Shown: positions 21,641-33,502 of the stretch, one piece after another | Numbering within the stretch: the first letter of the stretch is position 1 | Layout of the letters: every line of letters begins with the position of its first letter | Assembly (NCBI RefSeq): GCF_000003195.3 | Contig: NC_012871.2 | Location: forward strand, 47,067,110 to 47,131,109 | From: Sorghum bicolor | Lineage: Eukaryota; Streptophyta; Magnoliopsida; Poales; Poaceae | Direction of reading: 5' to 3' | DNA length: 64,000 nt | The notes under the pieces: generated by a model | Databases searched by the model: none | Seen by the model: only the letters and a program-made list of their open reading frames with translations | What the model was told of the DNA's origin: nothing | Translations under genes and position numbers: made by a program

Positions 21641-24600
21641 CTAAGGGTAGAAGCGACGTAGCTGTTCTATATTCCACGTGTTCTTGAAGACCTCCCCTGC
21701 TTCATTGGCGAGCTTGTAGGTGCCGGGTCGGAGGACTTCGGCAATGACAAAAGGTCCTTCCTAGGGGGGCGTGAACTTGTGACGACCCTTGTTGCTCTGC
21801 CTGAGCCTCAGCACCAGGTCGCCAACTTGAAAGGCTCGGCCTCAGATTCGTCACGCGTGGTATCGGCGGAGGGACTACTGGTACTTGGCAGAGTGTAGGA
21901 GGGCTACGTCTCTGGCTTCATCCAGCTGGTCCAGCGTGTCTTCTTGGTACGTCTTGCAGCTGTTTTCATCGTAGGCTTGTACCCTTGGGGATCCATACTC
22001 CAGATCCGTGGGGAGGACGGCTTCCGACCCATAGACCATGAAGAACGGGGTGAAGCTTGTGGCTCGGCTTCGGGAAGTCCTCAGACTCGAGACCACGGCC
22101 TGTAGCTCTTTGAGCCACCTTTTTCCAAACTTGTCCAACCGATTGAAAATCCTGGGCTTAAGACCCTGGAGGATCATGCCATTGGCACGCTCCATCTGAC
22201 CGTTGGTCTTTGGGTGAGCCACTGCTGCCCAGTCCACACGTATGTGGTGTCTGTCGCAGAACTCCAGAAACTTTCGCCCAGTGAACTGTGTGCCGTTATC
22301 AGTGATTATGGAGTTTGGCACTCCAAATCGGTGGATGATATCCATGAAGAACAGCACTGCTTGTTCGGCCTTGATCCTTGTGATGGGCCGGACCTCAATC
22401 CACTTGGAGAATTTGTCGATTGCGACAAGCAAGTGGGTGAAGCCCCCGGGCGCCTTTTGTCGAGGCCCGACGAGTTCGAGACCCCAGACAGCAAAGGGCC
22501 AGGTGATGGGGATCGTCTGCAGAGCCTGAGCGGGGAGATGAATCTGCCGAGTGTAAAACTGGCATCCCTCACAGGTCCGCACGATCTCCGTGGCGTCAGC
22601 CACGGCGGTGGGCCAGTAGAAGCCTTGCCGGAAGGCATTTCCTACCAGCGTTTGGGGCGCGGCGTGGTGGCCACAAGCCCCCGAGTGTATGTCCTGTAGG
22701 AGCTTGATTCCCTCCTGACGTGGGATGCAACGCATAAGTATGCCCGAGGGGCTACGCTTGTATATCTCTTCGTCGAGGAGGACGAAAGTCTTGGCGACGA
22801 GCCACACGCCGTGCCTCTGCCTGGTCTGAGGGCAAAGTGCCATCGACGAGGTGTTGGAGCAAAGGGTAGCGCCAGTCCGGCGAGTCGTCAGGTGCAGGGG
22901 GCTCAGACTCGATGTCCATGGCCTCCTGTTCCTGAGCGGTGGAGGCCTCGGGGTCGGGGCCTGGGTCGCTTGAGGGTTTATCCGAGCCCCCGTCGTCCTT
23001 GTAGTCGACAGAAGGCTTGTAGAGGTCGCTGACGAAAACATCTAGGGGAATCGTGGCCCGCTCGGATGCCATCTTGGCAAGCACGTCGGCGGCCTCATTA
23101 TATTTCCTTAACACGTGGTTAAGCTTGAGGCCATCGAATTTTTCCTCCAAGCGCCGGAATGCTTTGCAGTATGTGTCCATCTTGGGGTCATGGCAGCTAG
23201 ACTCTTTCATGACTTGGTCGATGATGAGTCTAGAGTCGCCTCGGACGTCAAGCCGTTTGATCCCAAGCTCGATCGCGATGTGGAGACCATTGACGAGGGC
23301 CTCGTACTCTGCCGCGTTGTTTGAGGCGGGGAAGTGGAGTCGGATTGCATATCGCATCCTTACCCCAAGGGGTGAGATGAAGACGAGGCCAGCGCCGGCC
23401 CCAGTTTTCATCAAAGACCCGTCGAAGTACAAGGTCCAACACTCGTGCTGGATCTGTGGTGGAGGAAGTTGGGTCCCTGTCCACTCAGCCACAAAATCTG
23501 CTAGGACTTGGGATTTTATAGCTTTTCGAGGCTCATAGGTGATCCCATCACCCATGAGCTCTATAGCCCATTTGGCAATCCTGCCATTAGCCTCACGGTT
23601 CTGAATCACTTCCCCTAGAGGGAAAGACGACACTACCGAGACCGGATGAGACTCGAAGTAATGACGGAGTTTGCGTCGGGCCAAGACTAATGCGTAGAGT
23701 AGCTTTTGGATTTGGGGGTATCGGGTCTTTGTGTCGGACAATACTTCACTGATGAAGTACACCGGTCTTTGGAGCGGCAGGGCGTGCCCTTCTTCCTTCC
23801 TTTCGACCATGATAGCTGCGCTGGCCACCTGATCAGTGCCTGCGACGTAGAGAAGCAATTGTTCCCCCTTGGCGGGAGGTACCAGAATAGGAGTGTTGGT
23901 GAGCAGAGCCTTGAGTTTTTCAAGGGCTTCCTGGGCCTCGGAGGTCCAGGAAAAATGCTCGGATTTTCTAAGTAACCTATACAGAGGTAGCCCTTTCTCC
24001 CCGAAACGAGAGATGAAACGACTTAGGGAGGCTAGGCACCCCATGACTCTCTGTACTCCCTTTAGGTTACGAATTGGGCCCATGTTTGCGATGGCCGAGA
24101 CCTTTTCTGGGTTGGCCTCGATCCCTCGCTCAGACATGATAAACCCGAGGAGCATGCCTCGGGGGACCCCAAAAATGCATTTTTTGGGGTTGAGTCTGAT
24201 CCCTTTTGCCCTGAGGCATCGAAATGTTTCATCCAGGTCGGGAACTAGGCCGCTTGCCTTCCTGGATTTGACAACAATGTCGTCTACGTAGGCCTCTACT
24301 GTTTTGCCTATGAGGTCCCCAAAGACCTGGAGCATACATCACTGGTATGTAGCCCCCGCGTTCTTAAGACCGAAAGGCATGGTTATGTAGCAAAACATTC
24401 TGAAAGGAGTGATGAGAGAAGTCGCGAGCTGGTCGGACTCTTTCATCTTGATTTGGTGGTAGCCGGAATAAGCATCAAGAAAAGACAAAATTTCACATCC
24501 CACAGTGGAGTCAACTATCTGATCTATACGAGGTAATGGAAAGGGGTTCTTAGGACATGCTTTATTTAAACTAGTATAGTCTACACACATCCTCCACTTC

Positions 24601-26208
24601 CCATTTTCTTTTTGACTAGTACAGGGTTAGCCAACCACTCGGGATGGAATACCTCCTTGATGAACCCGGCCGCCAGCAGCTTGTGGATCTCCTCCCCGAT
24701 GGCCGGGCGCTTCTCCTCGTCGAATCGGCGCAGGCGCTGCTTCACGGGCTTGGAGCCGGCTCGGATGTCCAAGGAGTGCTCGGCAACTTCCCTCGGTATG
24801 CCGGGCATGTCCGAGGGGCTCCACGCAAATATGTCGACATTTGCGCGGAGAAAGTCGACGAGCACCACTTCCTATTTGGGGTCGAGGCTGGAGCTGATCC
24901 TCAACGCCCTGCCTTCAGAGGTTCCGGGGTCGAGGAAGACAAGCTTGGTCTCCTCCGCCGGCTCGAAGCTCCTAGCATGCCGCTTGGGGTCGGGGACGTC
25001 CTGGTCACCGTCACCGAGGCTGGTGAGAATGGCCAGAGACTCAGCCAAAGCCTCAGCCTGCTCGATGCACTCGACGTCGCACTGGTAGGCATGCTGGCTA
25101 GTCGTGCTGACGGTGATGACGCTGTTTGGCCCCAGCATCTTGAGCTTGAGGTAGGTGTAGTTGGGGATGGCCATGAACTTGGCGTAGCATGGTCGTCCCA
25201 GGATCGCGTGGTAGGTTCCTGGGAACCCAACCACGTCGAAAGTGAGAACCTCCCGTCTGAAGTTATCGGGAGTCCCAAAGCAGACGGGAAGATCAATCTG
25301 CCCGACGGGGTGGGCACGATGTCCCGGCACCACTCCATGGAATGGTGATGTATCGTTCCTTAGCCGGGACTTGCTGATCCCCATGAGGGCCAGAGTCTCG
25401 GCATAAAGGATGTTGATGCCGCTGCCTCCGTCCATCAGCACCTTGGTGAGATGAGTCTCGGCGATGATGGGATCGACGATCAGAGGATAACTCCCGGGGA
25501 TGGGGATCCGATCCGGGTGATCCTGTCGGTTGAAAGTGATCGCGCTCTCGGACCACTTGAGGTATGAGGGCGCGGCGGTGGTGACTGCGCAAACTTCTCG
25601 GAGTTCGCGCTTCCTTTGACTCGCGGTGAGGCAAGCCGCACATCCCCCAAAGATCAAGAGACAGTTCTTGACCTTGGGGAAGCCTTCCCCCTGTGGGTCG
25701 TCGTCCTTGTGGGCTCTTCTGCGCCCTCCTTGGTTATAATGTCGGTGTAATACCGGCGCAGGACAGTGCACTCCTCAAGGGTGTGCTTGGTTGGTCCCCT
25801 GTGATAGGGGCACGGCTTCTTCAACATCTCGTCGAAGAGACCGGGGCCAGGAGGAGCCCGCTTGGGGTTTTTGCGATCTGCCGCGGCGACCAGGTTGTCG
25901 TCTGACTGACCCTGTTTTCCCTTGCGACCCTTCTTCTTCTTCTTGGGGTCGCGCGAGCCCGAGGCTTCGGTGGCCTCGGCCTTTTGTTTCCCCTTGGCAG
26001 TGCCGTCGGAGAAAATGGCTCCAACTGCCTCTTCGCCCGAGGCAAAGTTGGTGGCGATGTCGAGCAGCTGGCTGGTGCTCGTGGGGGTCTTGCGGCTGAG
26101 CTCGTGTACCAGCTCCTTGCAGGTGGTACCGGCGATGAAGGCTCCGATGATGTCGGAGTCGGTGATGTTGGGGAGCTCGGTGCATTGCTTGGAGAATCGC
26201 CTGATGAA
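21641..26208 (-). pseudogene. gag-pol: Tat gag (C-terminal half) and pol, GC-rich copy, several breaks
   Basis: From 26208: gag C-terminal half (motifs QCTELPNITDSDIIGAF, TCKELVHELSRKTP, zinc-like CPYHRGPTKHTLEEC), then protease (DGGSGIN near 25440, ILGRPCYAKF), RT (YVDDIVVKS near 24280), RNase H, a second archaeal-like RNase H (DGS...[11 protein letters not shown]) that marks Tat, an HHCC finger, integrase core (DNGTQF) and C-terminal end at TAG 21643-21641. Breaks: gag to protease frame change near 25750, stop TAG at 24874-24872, one-base loss in an A-run near 24605, stop TGA at 24341-24339, small frameshift near 22805, stop at 21875-21877 and a few beyond. The gag N-terminus is deleted and replaced by LTR sequence at 26209. 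Not functional as it stands. Confidence 0.85.
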
Positions 26209-26601
26209 AGAGGCCGCACAGTGAAAGAGGTAAGGCTGCAGTGACCAGGGTGGTTGGAACAGTCGCCGCCATGCCCTGCTGCGATATAGGAGTCACTGCG
26301 CCTGTCACATCGTGAGTACGCGTGCCGTGCGTTGGAAGCCTTGTTCTAACCGGGTGAGGCAGAACTTACGCCCGAGGCCTAGGGGGGTCGGGCGAGGCGG
26401 TGTCTGCGTCTGAGCCTTAGAGGGATCGGGCGAGACGGAACTCGCGCTCGAGGTCAAGGGGTCGGGCGAGCCGCAATTTAGGCCCGAGACCGAGGAGTCA
26501 GATGAGCTGGGGCCCGCGCCCTGGTGGTCGTCAATGGCTTAGTTCGTGTTTTGCGATTTTTTTTGTTCTGATTTGGGTATCCCTTTTTATGGTACCCAAC
26601 A
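26209..26601 (-). repeat. 5' LTR fragment of the GC-rich Tat element fused to gag
   Basis: Matches the U3 part of the 3' LTR (about 15935-16360) and ends TGGTACCCAACA at 26601. At the other side the match stops abruptly inside gag, with the shared string AAAGAG at the junction, so R, U5, primer site and gag N-terminus were lost in one deletion. Confidence 0.8.
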
Positions 26602-26764
26602 GGGCCTAAAAGAGAAAAAGATTTGGAGTTCCTCGCTAGGCTAGAGGAGCTAGTTGAAAGGTGACACATAGTCCATTAGGTTTATTAAAGAGTAAAATTC
26701 ACTAACTCCAAACTCTTGTTTTTTATTTCTAAGTTCATGAACTTGTCTTGAGTGTCTTCTATGG
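26602..26764. other. Unassigned strip between Tat and copia elements
   Basis: 163 bp. The plus strand is open from 26602 for about 20 codons (LEFLARLEELVER) to TGA at 26662-26664, then AT-rich. It may be the tail of an older element or of a host exon; I cannot assign it. TATGG at 26760-26764 would be the copia target copy. Confidence 0.3.
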
Positions 26765-28782
26765 TGAAAGGTCCAAATGGCTAGAGAGGGGGGTGAATAG
26801 CCTATTTAAAATTCCCTACAAACTCAACTACACAAGTTGATTAGTAAAACAAATGGCAAAACTATTCTAGCACTAGCTCAACTAAGCTATGTAAGCCACC
26901 TAAACAAGTCTAGCTGAACACTAAGTCACAACAACAAAGCACAACTAAAGTTAATTACACTCCTATCTAAGAAGACTAAGCTACACAGCTATACAACAAG
27001 TAAAATGTGCAAGAAAGTAATGGAGTAGGGTGTGATTGTTATACCAATGTTGTAGAGTAGAGATATATCCAATTAATTACTCACAATCACAGTCACAATC
27101 ACAATCACAAGGAGAATCCTTGGCAAGAGATGGCATAATATTTTTTTACCGAGGTTCACTTGCTTCCTGGCTAGCTAGTCCTCGTTGTGGCGATACACCC
27201 ACTTGATGGATCACAAGCTAATTGGCAATCCAAAGCCAAACCCTCAGTAGGTGCCGCACATCCACTCATAAGATGGGGATCCTCCAAGCCACAAGCAATC
27301 CACTAGAGTAGCCAATTGCGATATCCTGCGGAAAAGGCTCAAGAACCCCTCACAAATCACTTGGTGAGGCTCGAAACAATCTCCAATCACGAGCTCAACA
27401 CCACCGCTGCTCCAAGCTGTCTAGGGCGTTGGGAAACACCCAAGAGTAACAAGAAATCCACAGCAAACTCAAAGGTCAAGTGCCACTAGATGCAACTCTC
27501 AATGCAATGCACTTGAATCTCACTCAATCTCACTAAGATTAGCAATCAAGCAAAGAGATGAGTGGAGGGAGTGTTCTCGAGCTCAATGTGTGCCTCAAGT
27601 AATCAAATATGCAAGAGAGAGCCTCCCAAAGTCGGCCACCTCATATTTATAAGCCCCTCAAAGAGATAGAGCCATTGGCTCTGTCACTGGGCAAAACTCG
27701 AGGGCACCAGACGCTCAGTAGGGAGCCGCCAAACGCTCGACCCTCTGCGCCCGGTGCTCTAGAGTTAGCCATGTGTCCACCTTTGAATCTCACGTGTCAA
27801 TCTCTAATGGTCACCTGCGGACCACCGGACGCGACCCAGTGAGCACCGGACGCGTCTGGTACTCACCGGTCACGTGCGTAGAGAGTTCTGCAAACACACG
27901 ACCTCACCGGACTCGGAGCATCAGATGCATCCAGTGCTCACCAGAATCATGCGCAGAGAGGTCTGCAAAACATTCCCACACCGGACTCACTCCGGTGCGT
28001 CCGGTGCCTTGTCAAAAAACCTTGTAGTATAGCACGCTGACCCTAGCAAGCACCGGACACGCACATAGTAGATAACCTGTGTCTAGTGCAGAGCGTCCAG
28101 TGCACTCTGCTCTCTCTGGTCAAACACCGACAGTGCACCAGACGCGTCCGGTGCCTCTGATTACTACGTCCAGTGAGAAACACTCCCGTGTCTTCTCCAA
28201 AGTTTCCCACTGGCGCAATAGAAAATATACACTTAATTTCCTCAAAAGCGCCAAATCCGGCCTCACAAGCTCGGTGGGAGGGAGAGAGGAACCCAAACCC
28301 CTCTCAACCCTAGGAACTCCACCTCCTTTGCAAATGTTCTAACACCACCAAGTGTCCACCGTCAAAGTGCATGTGTGTTAGCTTTTCACAAACATTTTAC
28401 CCAAAGGAGTTAGGTTAGCACTTTACTAGATCCTAATGCATATCCTCAAGATATGGACCTAGTAGTACTTGATTTGAGAGATGACCATAATTTCCCCTCT
28501 TGATAGTCGGCTATCTATCCTAAATCTAGTCAATCACTTCTCTACTCAACTAAGACCGGCAAAAGGAAAACCCTATGTTTATACCTTTGCCTTGTTCACT
28601 TTACTCCTTGTCTATCACCATGATCTCCACTTGATGCTTCATCTCTTTGCGATCATGTGGCCACCTTTCCATGCCACCTTGCACCTTCATCACATGTGTT
28701 GCTATGCCTAACTCAATTCACTTAAATACAAGGCATTAGCAACTTGGTGTCATTAATTACCAAAACCAAACTTAGGCTTTCA
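26765..28782 (-). repeat. 3' LTR of the copia element, 2.0 kb
   Basis: Termini TGAAAG...CTTTCA form an inverted repeat; it is preceded on the minus strand by a purine tract. It contains a CACAAT simple repeat (27072-27110) and, at 27700-28170, many degenerate copies of CACCGGACGC and its complement. No coding sequence supported. Partner LTR not in the window. Confidence 0.75.
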
Positions 28783-29276
28783 ATCTCCCCATTTTTGGTA
28801 ATTGATGACAATCATCACAAAGATATGAAATGAAATCATAATGAACTTGAATTGCTTGTCCAAAGCATTTTGATCATGAGACAAGATTGGACAAACACTT
28901 CAATTTCGGTTTTGGTAGTACTAGCTCCCCCTACATATGTGCTTCCATGAGTTTGGTTCAAGCTTGCACATATGCATGGATTGGAGTTTTAGGAGAGTTA
29001 CTACTACCAAAGTGATGCTAAGGTATATAGAATGGACCTTTGAAGCGTGATACCAATCGTAGTTGCCAATATACCATCCTTAGCACCAATGTAACTAGAC
29101 ATACATCAAAAACTCAAGATACCTCGTGAGATCACATTATATGTCTAGATACCACATGTAAATAAAACTTTATGCTAGAATTCAAAACATCATTCAAGTT
29201 TTTGTTTCTAGCAAGCACCAATCAAATAAGAGTAGTGATTTCAAATTTGTAATGCAACACCTCATTATGTTAGTGC
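28783..29276 (-). other. 3' untranslated end and polypurine tract of the copia element
   Basis: Minus-strand CCAAAAATGGGGAGAT (28798-28783) abuts the LTR and is a good polypurine tract. The rest is AT-rich non-coding. Its left-hand partner sequence lies across the inversion at 30464. Confidence 0.65.
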
Positions 29277-29886
29277 AGTGCATTTCTCAATGGATACATT
29301 AATGAGTTGGTTTATGTTGAACAACCTCCCAGTTTTAAAGATGACAAGAAACCCGCCCATCTGTACAAGCTCAAGAAGGCATTGTATGGTTTGAAGCATC
29401 CACCTAGACCATCTTGGATATTTGGACTCCGACTGTGGTGGATGCAAGATTGATAGAATGAGCACAAGTGGCACTTGTCAATTGCTAGGAAGGTCTCTAG
29501 TTTCATGGTAATCAAAGAAACAAAATAGTGTTGTACTATCAACCACCGAGGCCGAATACATTAGTGCTAGTAGTTGTTGTGCACAATTGCTTTGGATGAA
29601 AGCTACCTTAAATAACTTTGGAATCAAATTCAAGAATGTGCCTTTGCTATGTGACAATGAAAGTGCAATCAAGATGACACAAAATCTGGTTCAACATTCA
29701 AGAACCAAGCACATTGACATAAGGCACCATTTCATAAGAGACCATCAACAAAAGGGTGATATTAGCATTAAAAGCATTGGCACCAAAGATCAACTAGTCG
29801 ACATCTTCACAAAGCCACTTGATGAGAAGAGATTTTGCAAGTTGAGAAATGAATTGAACATACTTGACTTCTCCAACTTGAGATGA
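29277..29886 (+). pseudogene. pol: Copia RT fragment and RNase H inside an inverted segment
   Basis: Plus strand, opposite to the rest of the element. It begins with SAFLNGYINELVYVEQPPSF, which continues RT directly after the MDVK that ends the minus-strand part. After ALYGLKHPPRP (near 29400) it jumps to GYLDSDCGG of RNase H, so the RT catalytic YVDD region is deleted. RNase H then runs through STTEAEYISASSCCAQLLWM, DNESAI and KHIDIRHHFIRD to the stop at 29884-29886. One stop (TAA near 29506) interrupts it. Confidence 0.8.
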
Positions 29887-30464
29887 GTGCACATCCACAT
29901 TTATATTTGACAAGCCTCTTCTCCAACAAAGCAAGGTAAAGTTGGTTGTCATAGCATTCATACCTTGCTAAGGACATGATTAGAACATATAGACATATTG
30001 CATGACAAATAGGCTCATTCATGAAAATCAAAAGGTTTTGATGTATGTATGGTACCACTATTGCTTCTATGATTGATTGATCTAGTGGTAGCATATAACA
30101 CGTTAGTGAGCTTGCAAGCCTAGTGTTGAATCTAGAATATGAGCTTATGATGTGTAATTCAACATGGTCAAGATAACCCTTATACTTCATGAGGTGTGAA
30201 AAAGCTTGTCCTTGGATCAAACCGAATTACATGTTCTACGCAAGTGATCTAGATTGAACCATAATTTAACCCTCACATTGATGACTTAATTCTCACTAAA
30301 AGTTGAACCTTTGTGGTCATTAATGACAAAGGGGGAGAGAAACAAAGATAAAGTCAAAAAGGGGAAGAAACAAAGATAGGGAGAGAAAAGAAAGAGAAAA
30401 CTTTTTTAAACTTGAGCACACAAATAGGGGGCGCAAGCACATGAACCATTTGTTGCATTTGTAT
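29887..30464 (+). other. Non-coding right part of the inverted copia segment
   Basis: AT-rich, no supported ORF. It contains GTCATTAATGACAAAGGGGGAGA near 30316, a SIRE-type 3' region motif, in the plus orientation that goes with the RNase H segment. The inversion breakpoint is at 30464/30465. Confidence 0.6.
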
Positions 30465-32138
30465 CTTCACATCCATTTGATAGAGCTTGATGTTGTGGGC
30501 ACAAGCATAGGCTAATAATATTCTAATTGCCTCCAATCTTGCAACCTGTGCATAAGTTTCTCCAAAGTCAAGACCTTCAACTTGAGTATAGCCTTGTGCT
30601 ACTAATCTTGCTTTGTTTCTGACAACTACACCATCCTGATCTTGCTTGTTTCTAAAGACCCACTTGGTACCAATCACATTGTAGTTCTTTGACCTCTCAA
30701 CAAGCTCCCACACTTGATTTCTTGTGAAGTTGTTCAATTCTTCATGCATGGCATTTACCCAATCGGAATCCTTCAATGCTTCTTCTATTCTCTTTGGTTC
30801 TTCAAATGAGACAAATGAATAGTGCTCACAAAAGGATGCTAGCCTTGATCTTGTTTGTACACCACTTTGAATACCACCAATGACTTGATCAAATGGATGA
30901 TCCCTTGCTATGCTTGTAGGTTGGAGTATTGGCAGTTGATTTCTTTCACTTGCTTGATTTTGATTTTGATCATCATCATGAGAGCCACTTGTACTAGCTT
31001 GATTTGTATCAATTTGCACTTCTTGATTGATCATGTGAATGTCACCATTATCATCAACTTGCCTTGGCCTTATGTCACCAACATCCATGTTCTTCATTGC
31101 ATTTGCCAATTGATCTCCTCTCACATCATCAAGATTTTGAGCTTCATTTTGAGATCCCTCGGTTTCATCAAACTCAGCATCATGGACTTCTTCCAATGTG
31201 CCACTTGCCAAGTTCCAAACTCTATATGCCTTGCTTGTGGTGGAATAACCAAGTAAGAACCCTTCATCACATTTCTTCTCAAACTTGCTCAACCTAGTGC
31301 CTTTCTTGAGAATGTAGCATTTGCAACCAAACACTCTAAAGTATGCAATGTTGGGCTTTCTTCCATTCAATAGCTCACATGGTGTCTTCCCAAGCTTCCC
31401 ATGGCAAAAGAGACGGTTGCTACAATAGCAAGCCGTGTTGATAGCTTCACTCCAAAATGAATGGCTAACATTGTATTCACTAAGCATTGATCTAGCCATA
31501 TCAATTAAGGTTCTATTCTTCCTTTCAACTACACCATTAGATTGAGGAGTGTATGTTGGAGAGAATTGATGTCCAATGCCAAGATCATCACACAATTCCT
31601 CAATTCTTGTGTTCTTGAATTCACTACCACTGTCACTTCTAATCTTCTTGATAGTGGTTTCAAATTCATTTTGCACCCTCTTGACAAATGATTTGAATAG
31701 ATCACAAACATCACTCTTATCATAGAGAAAGAACACTCAAGTGTATCTAGTGTAGTCATCAACTATCACAAATCCATATTTGTTGCCACCAATGCTAGTG
31801 TATGTTGTTGGCCCAAATAAATCCATGTGCAATAGCTCAAATGCCTTTGATATGCTCATTTCACTTTTCTTAGGATGTGCATTTCCAACTTGTTTTCTGG
31901 CTTGACAAGCACTACATGGTTTATCCTTCTCAAAAGTGACATCCTTCAAACCTCTAACTAAGTCATGCCTCAATAGTTTGTTCAATTGTTTCATTCCAAC
32001 ATGACCAAACCTTCTATGCCATAACCAACCCAAACTTGATTTGCTAATTAGGCAAGATGTCAATTGAGTGTCACTATCATTGAAATCAACCAAGTATAGG
32101 CTACCATGCCTAAATCCTTTGAATATCAAGTTTGATCC
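30465..32138 (-). pseudogene. pol: Copia integrase and N-terminal RT, truncated at both ends
   Basis: Minus strand. GAG-pre-integrase type HHCC finger (HRRFGHVGMKQLNKL, CSACQARK), integrase core with HMDLFGP, SDSGSEF and GVVERKNRT (the three catalytic acids are present), an Asn/Asp/Gln-rich linker and the start of RT ([28 protein letters not shown]) ending at QMDVK. One in-frame TGA at 31739-31737 replaces a Trp. The N-terminal side is cut by the Tat LTR; the C-terminal side is cut by the inversion. Confidence 0.85.
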
Positions 32139-32916
32139 TGTTGATGCAAAAATAAATCTGCAACACAAAAGGCTAATACCCAATTTCGATATCAAGGCGT
32201 GCCAGCTGATTTGACCTAGCAACCAACAAAGGTGATAACTTGAATGCTTTAGTCCCGACAACAGCGATGCGCCTGGATATCACGGCCAAGAGGTACTCAC
32301 ATGGAACTCGAGAAATCATCAATTATAACTCGCCGAATCCTTGAGAACTCGTAAACATAAGAAAAGTGTGCGAGTTGACAAAGTCGTCAAAAAGTAGATG
32401 TAAAACTTGTGTTTGGTATTGATTAATTCCTTATTACATTGCCGCTGGTTTATATTTATACCCTAGCCCTTAAGAGTTACAACCGAACACGACTAAGATT
32501 CAACTAAAGCAAGTAAGACTCTTACATATAAGGCATATCTAGATAATTATGGAAAATGAACAATAATCATCTACTCCTATGTCCATCCTAATCATGATGA
32601 AGTCTTCATTGGTTCCTGCTTCAAGTCTTCATTGGCTCCTGCCCCATCGGCACATACATGCCCCTTCAGCAACGATTTTTACATCCTCTTCCATCGGTAT
32701 CGGCGATCAACTGTCCTCTATCGGCATCGGCGATTAATCGACAACAATCAGTAATCGTCATCTCCAACCTCAGGCCAGCAGAATCCTCCATCTATTATTC
32801 TGTCATCGGCATCATCAACTATCGGCACTCTTCTATCGGTTTGACACAACAACTTCCCTACTACCGATCAGCCCTTAATAACCATCTTAACTCATGCCTA
32901 AAAAACGGTGTCAACA
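32139..32916 (-). repeat. 3' LTR of the minus-strand Tat copy
   Basis: 778 bp, ends TGTTGATGC and GTGTCAACA on the plus strand. It is clearly related, in reverse, to 37400-38106. Confidence 0.78.
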
Positions 32917-33324
32917 CATGCCCCCAATTTTGGAGTATGAAATCATTAATGCTCCGAAATTCTCTCCAGATAATGACAACGTTTTCATAATTACTTTCCT
33001 CCTGGTAAAAAATTATTACCAAATCCAAACATCCTCAACCTTGATCCTCGCATCTCAGTAAACACCTCAAATCTTCCAACCACATGCACCAAATCATAGG
33101 GAAAACCGTCCATCGGCAAAACTTTACTGTTAGGACGAATTGCCGATGACTTACTAAAATATTGTGCACAGTGAAATATCTTCAAAATCATGATTACTTG
33201 CCGTCAAATCATCTGCACAATCCCTTTATTATCGTGCGAACATTTACCATATCCATCTGAACAACCTCGAATTTCATGGATACGGCAAAGAGATAAGTCA
33301 AAAATACCCCCACTCATATCAACC
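32917..33324 (-). other. Polypurine tract and antisense-gene upstream region (minus Tat)
   Basis: Minus-strand CCAAAATTGGGGGCATG (32933-32917) directly precedes the LTR: polypurine tract. The remainder has no supported ORF and probably holds the plus-strand promoter for the antisense gene. Confidence 0.6.
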
Positions 33325-33332
33325 TATAAATA
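33325..33332 (+). promoter_or_regulatory. TATA box of the plant-mobile-domain-like antisense gene
   Basis: TATAAATA, 178 bp upstream of ATG 33503 on the plus strand, in the 3' region of a minus-strand element. Confidence 0.55.
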
Positions 33333-33502
33333 CTTCCTTCCTCAGTACTCATCTTCTACCTCGTCATTCTCCATCTCCAATCTCATCCCCTCCGGTGGAG
33401 ACCTCGACGAAAAGCCCCAAAACTCCAACGAGAAGCTCCTCTACAGCAAGATTCTCAACCCAGACTCTTCAAGTTTCTAATCTTCCCCTTACCTTGGAGG
33501 AA

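Larger units (their letters stand above)
15311..26601 (-). mobile_element. GC-rich Tat-lineage Ty3/gypsy element with an antisense gene, 5' part deleted
   Basis: Minus-strand element. The 3' LTR (16360 down to 15311) is cut at U5 by the Tekay-like insertion. Inward lie the polypurine tract, a 5-kb region with a spliced gene on the opposite strand, then pol and the C-terminal half of gag, and a 393-bp fragment of the 5' LTR at 26209-26601. LTRs start TGTTGGGTACC on the minus strand. RT has YVDDIVVKS and a second RNase H domain, both Tat features. Base composition is strikingly GC-rich compared with every neighbour. Confidence 0.85.
26765..32138 (-). mobile_element. Ty1/copia SIRE-like element, 3' two-thirds, internally inverted and deleted
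   Basis: On the minus strand: integrase and start of RT (32138-30465), then a segment now lying in the opposite orientation (29277-30464) that contains the rest of RT, RNase H and downstream sequence, then the 3' end (29276-28783) and a 2-kb LTR. Domain order integrase before RT identifies copia; sequence style and the large LTR suggest SIRE. The 5' part is cut off at 32139 by the Tat insertion. Confidence 0.8.

Noticed and set aside
24644..25348. 234-codon plus-strand ORF opposite Tat pol
   Set aside because: Shadow of the minus-strand protease and RT frame in GC-rich sequence.
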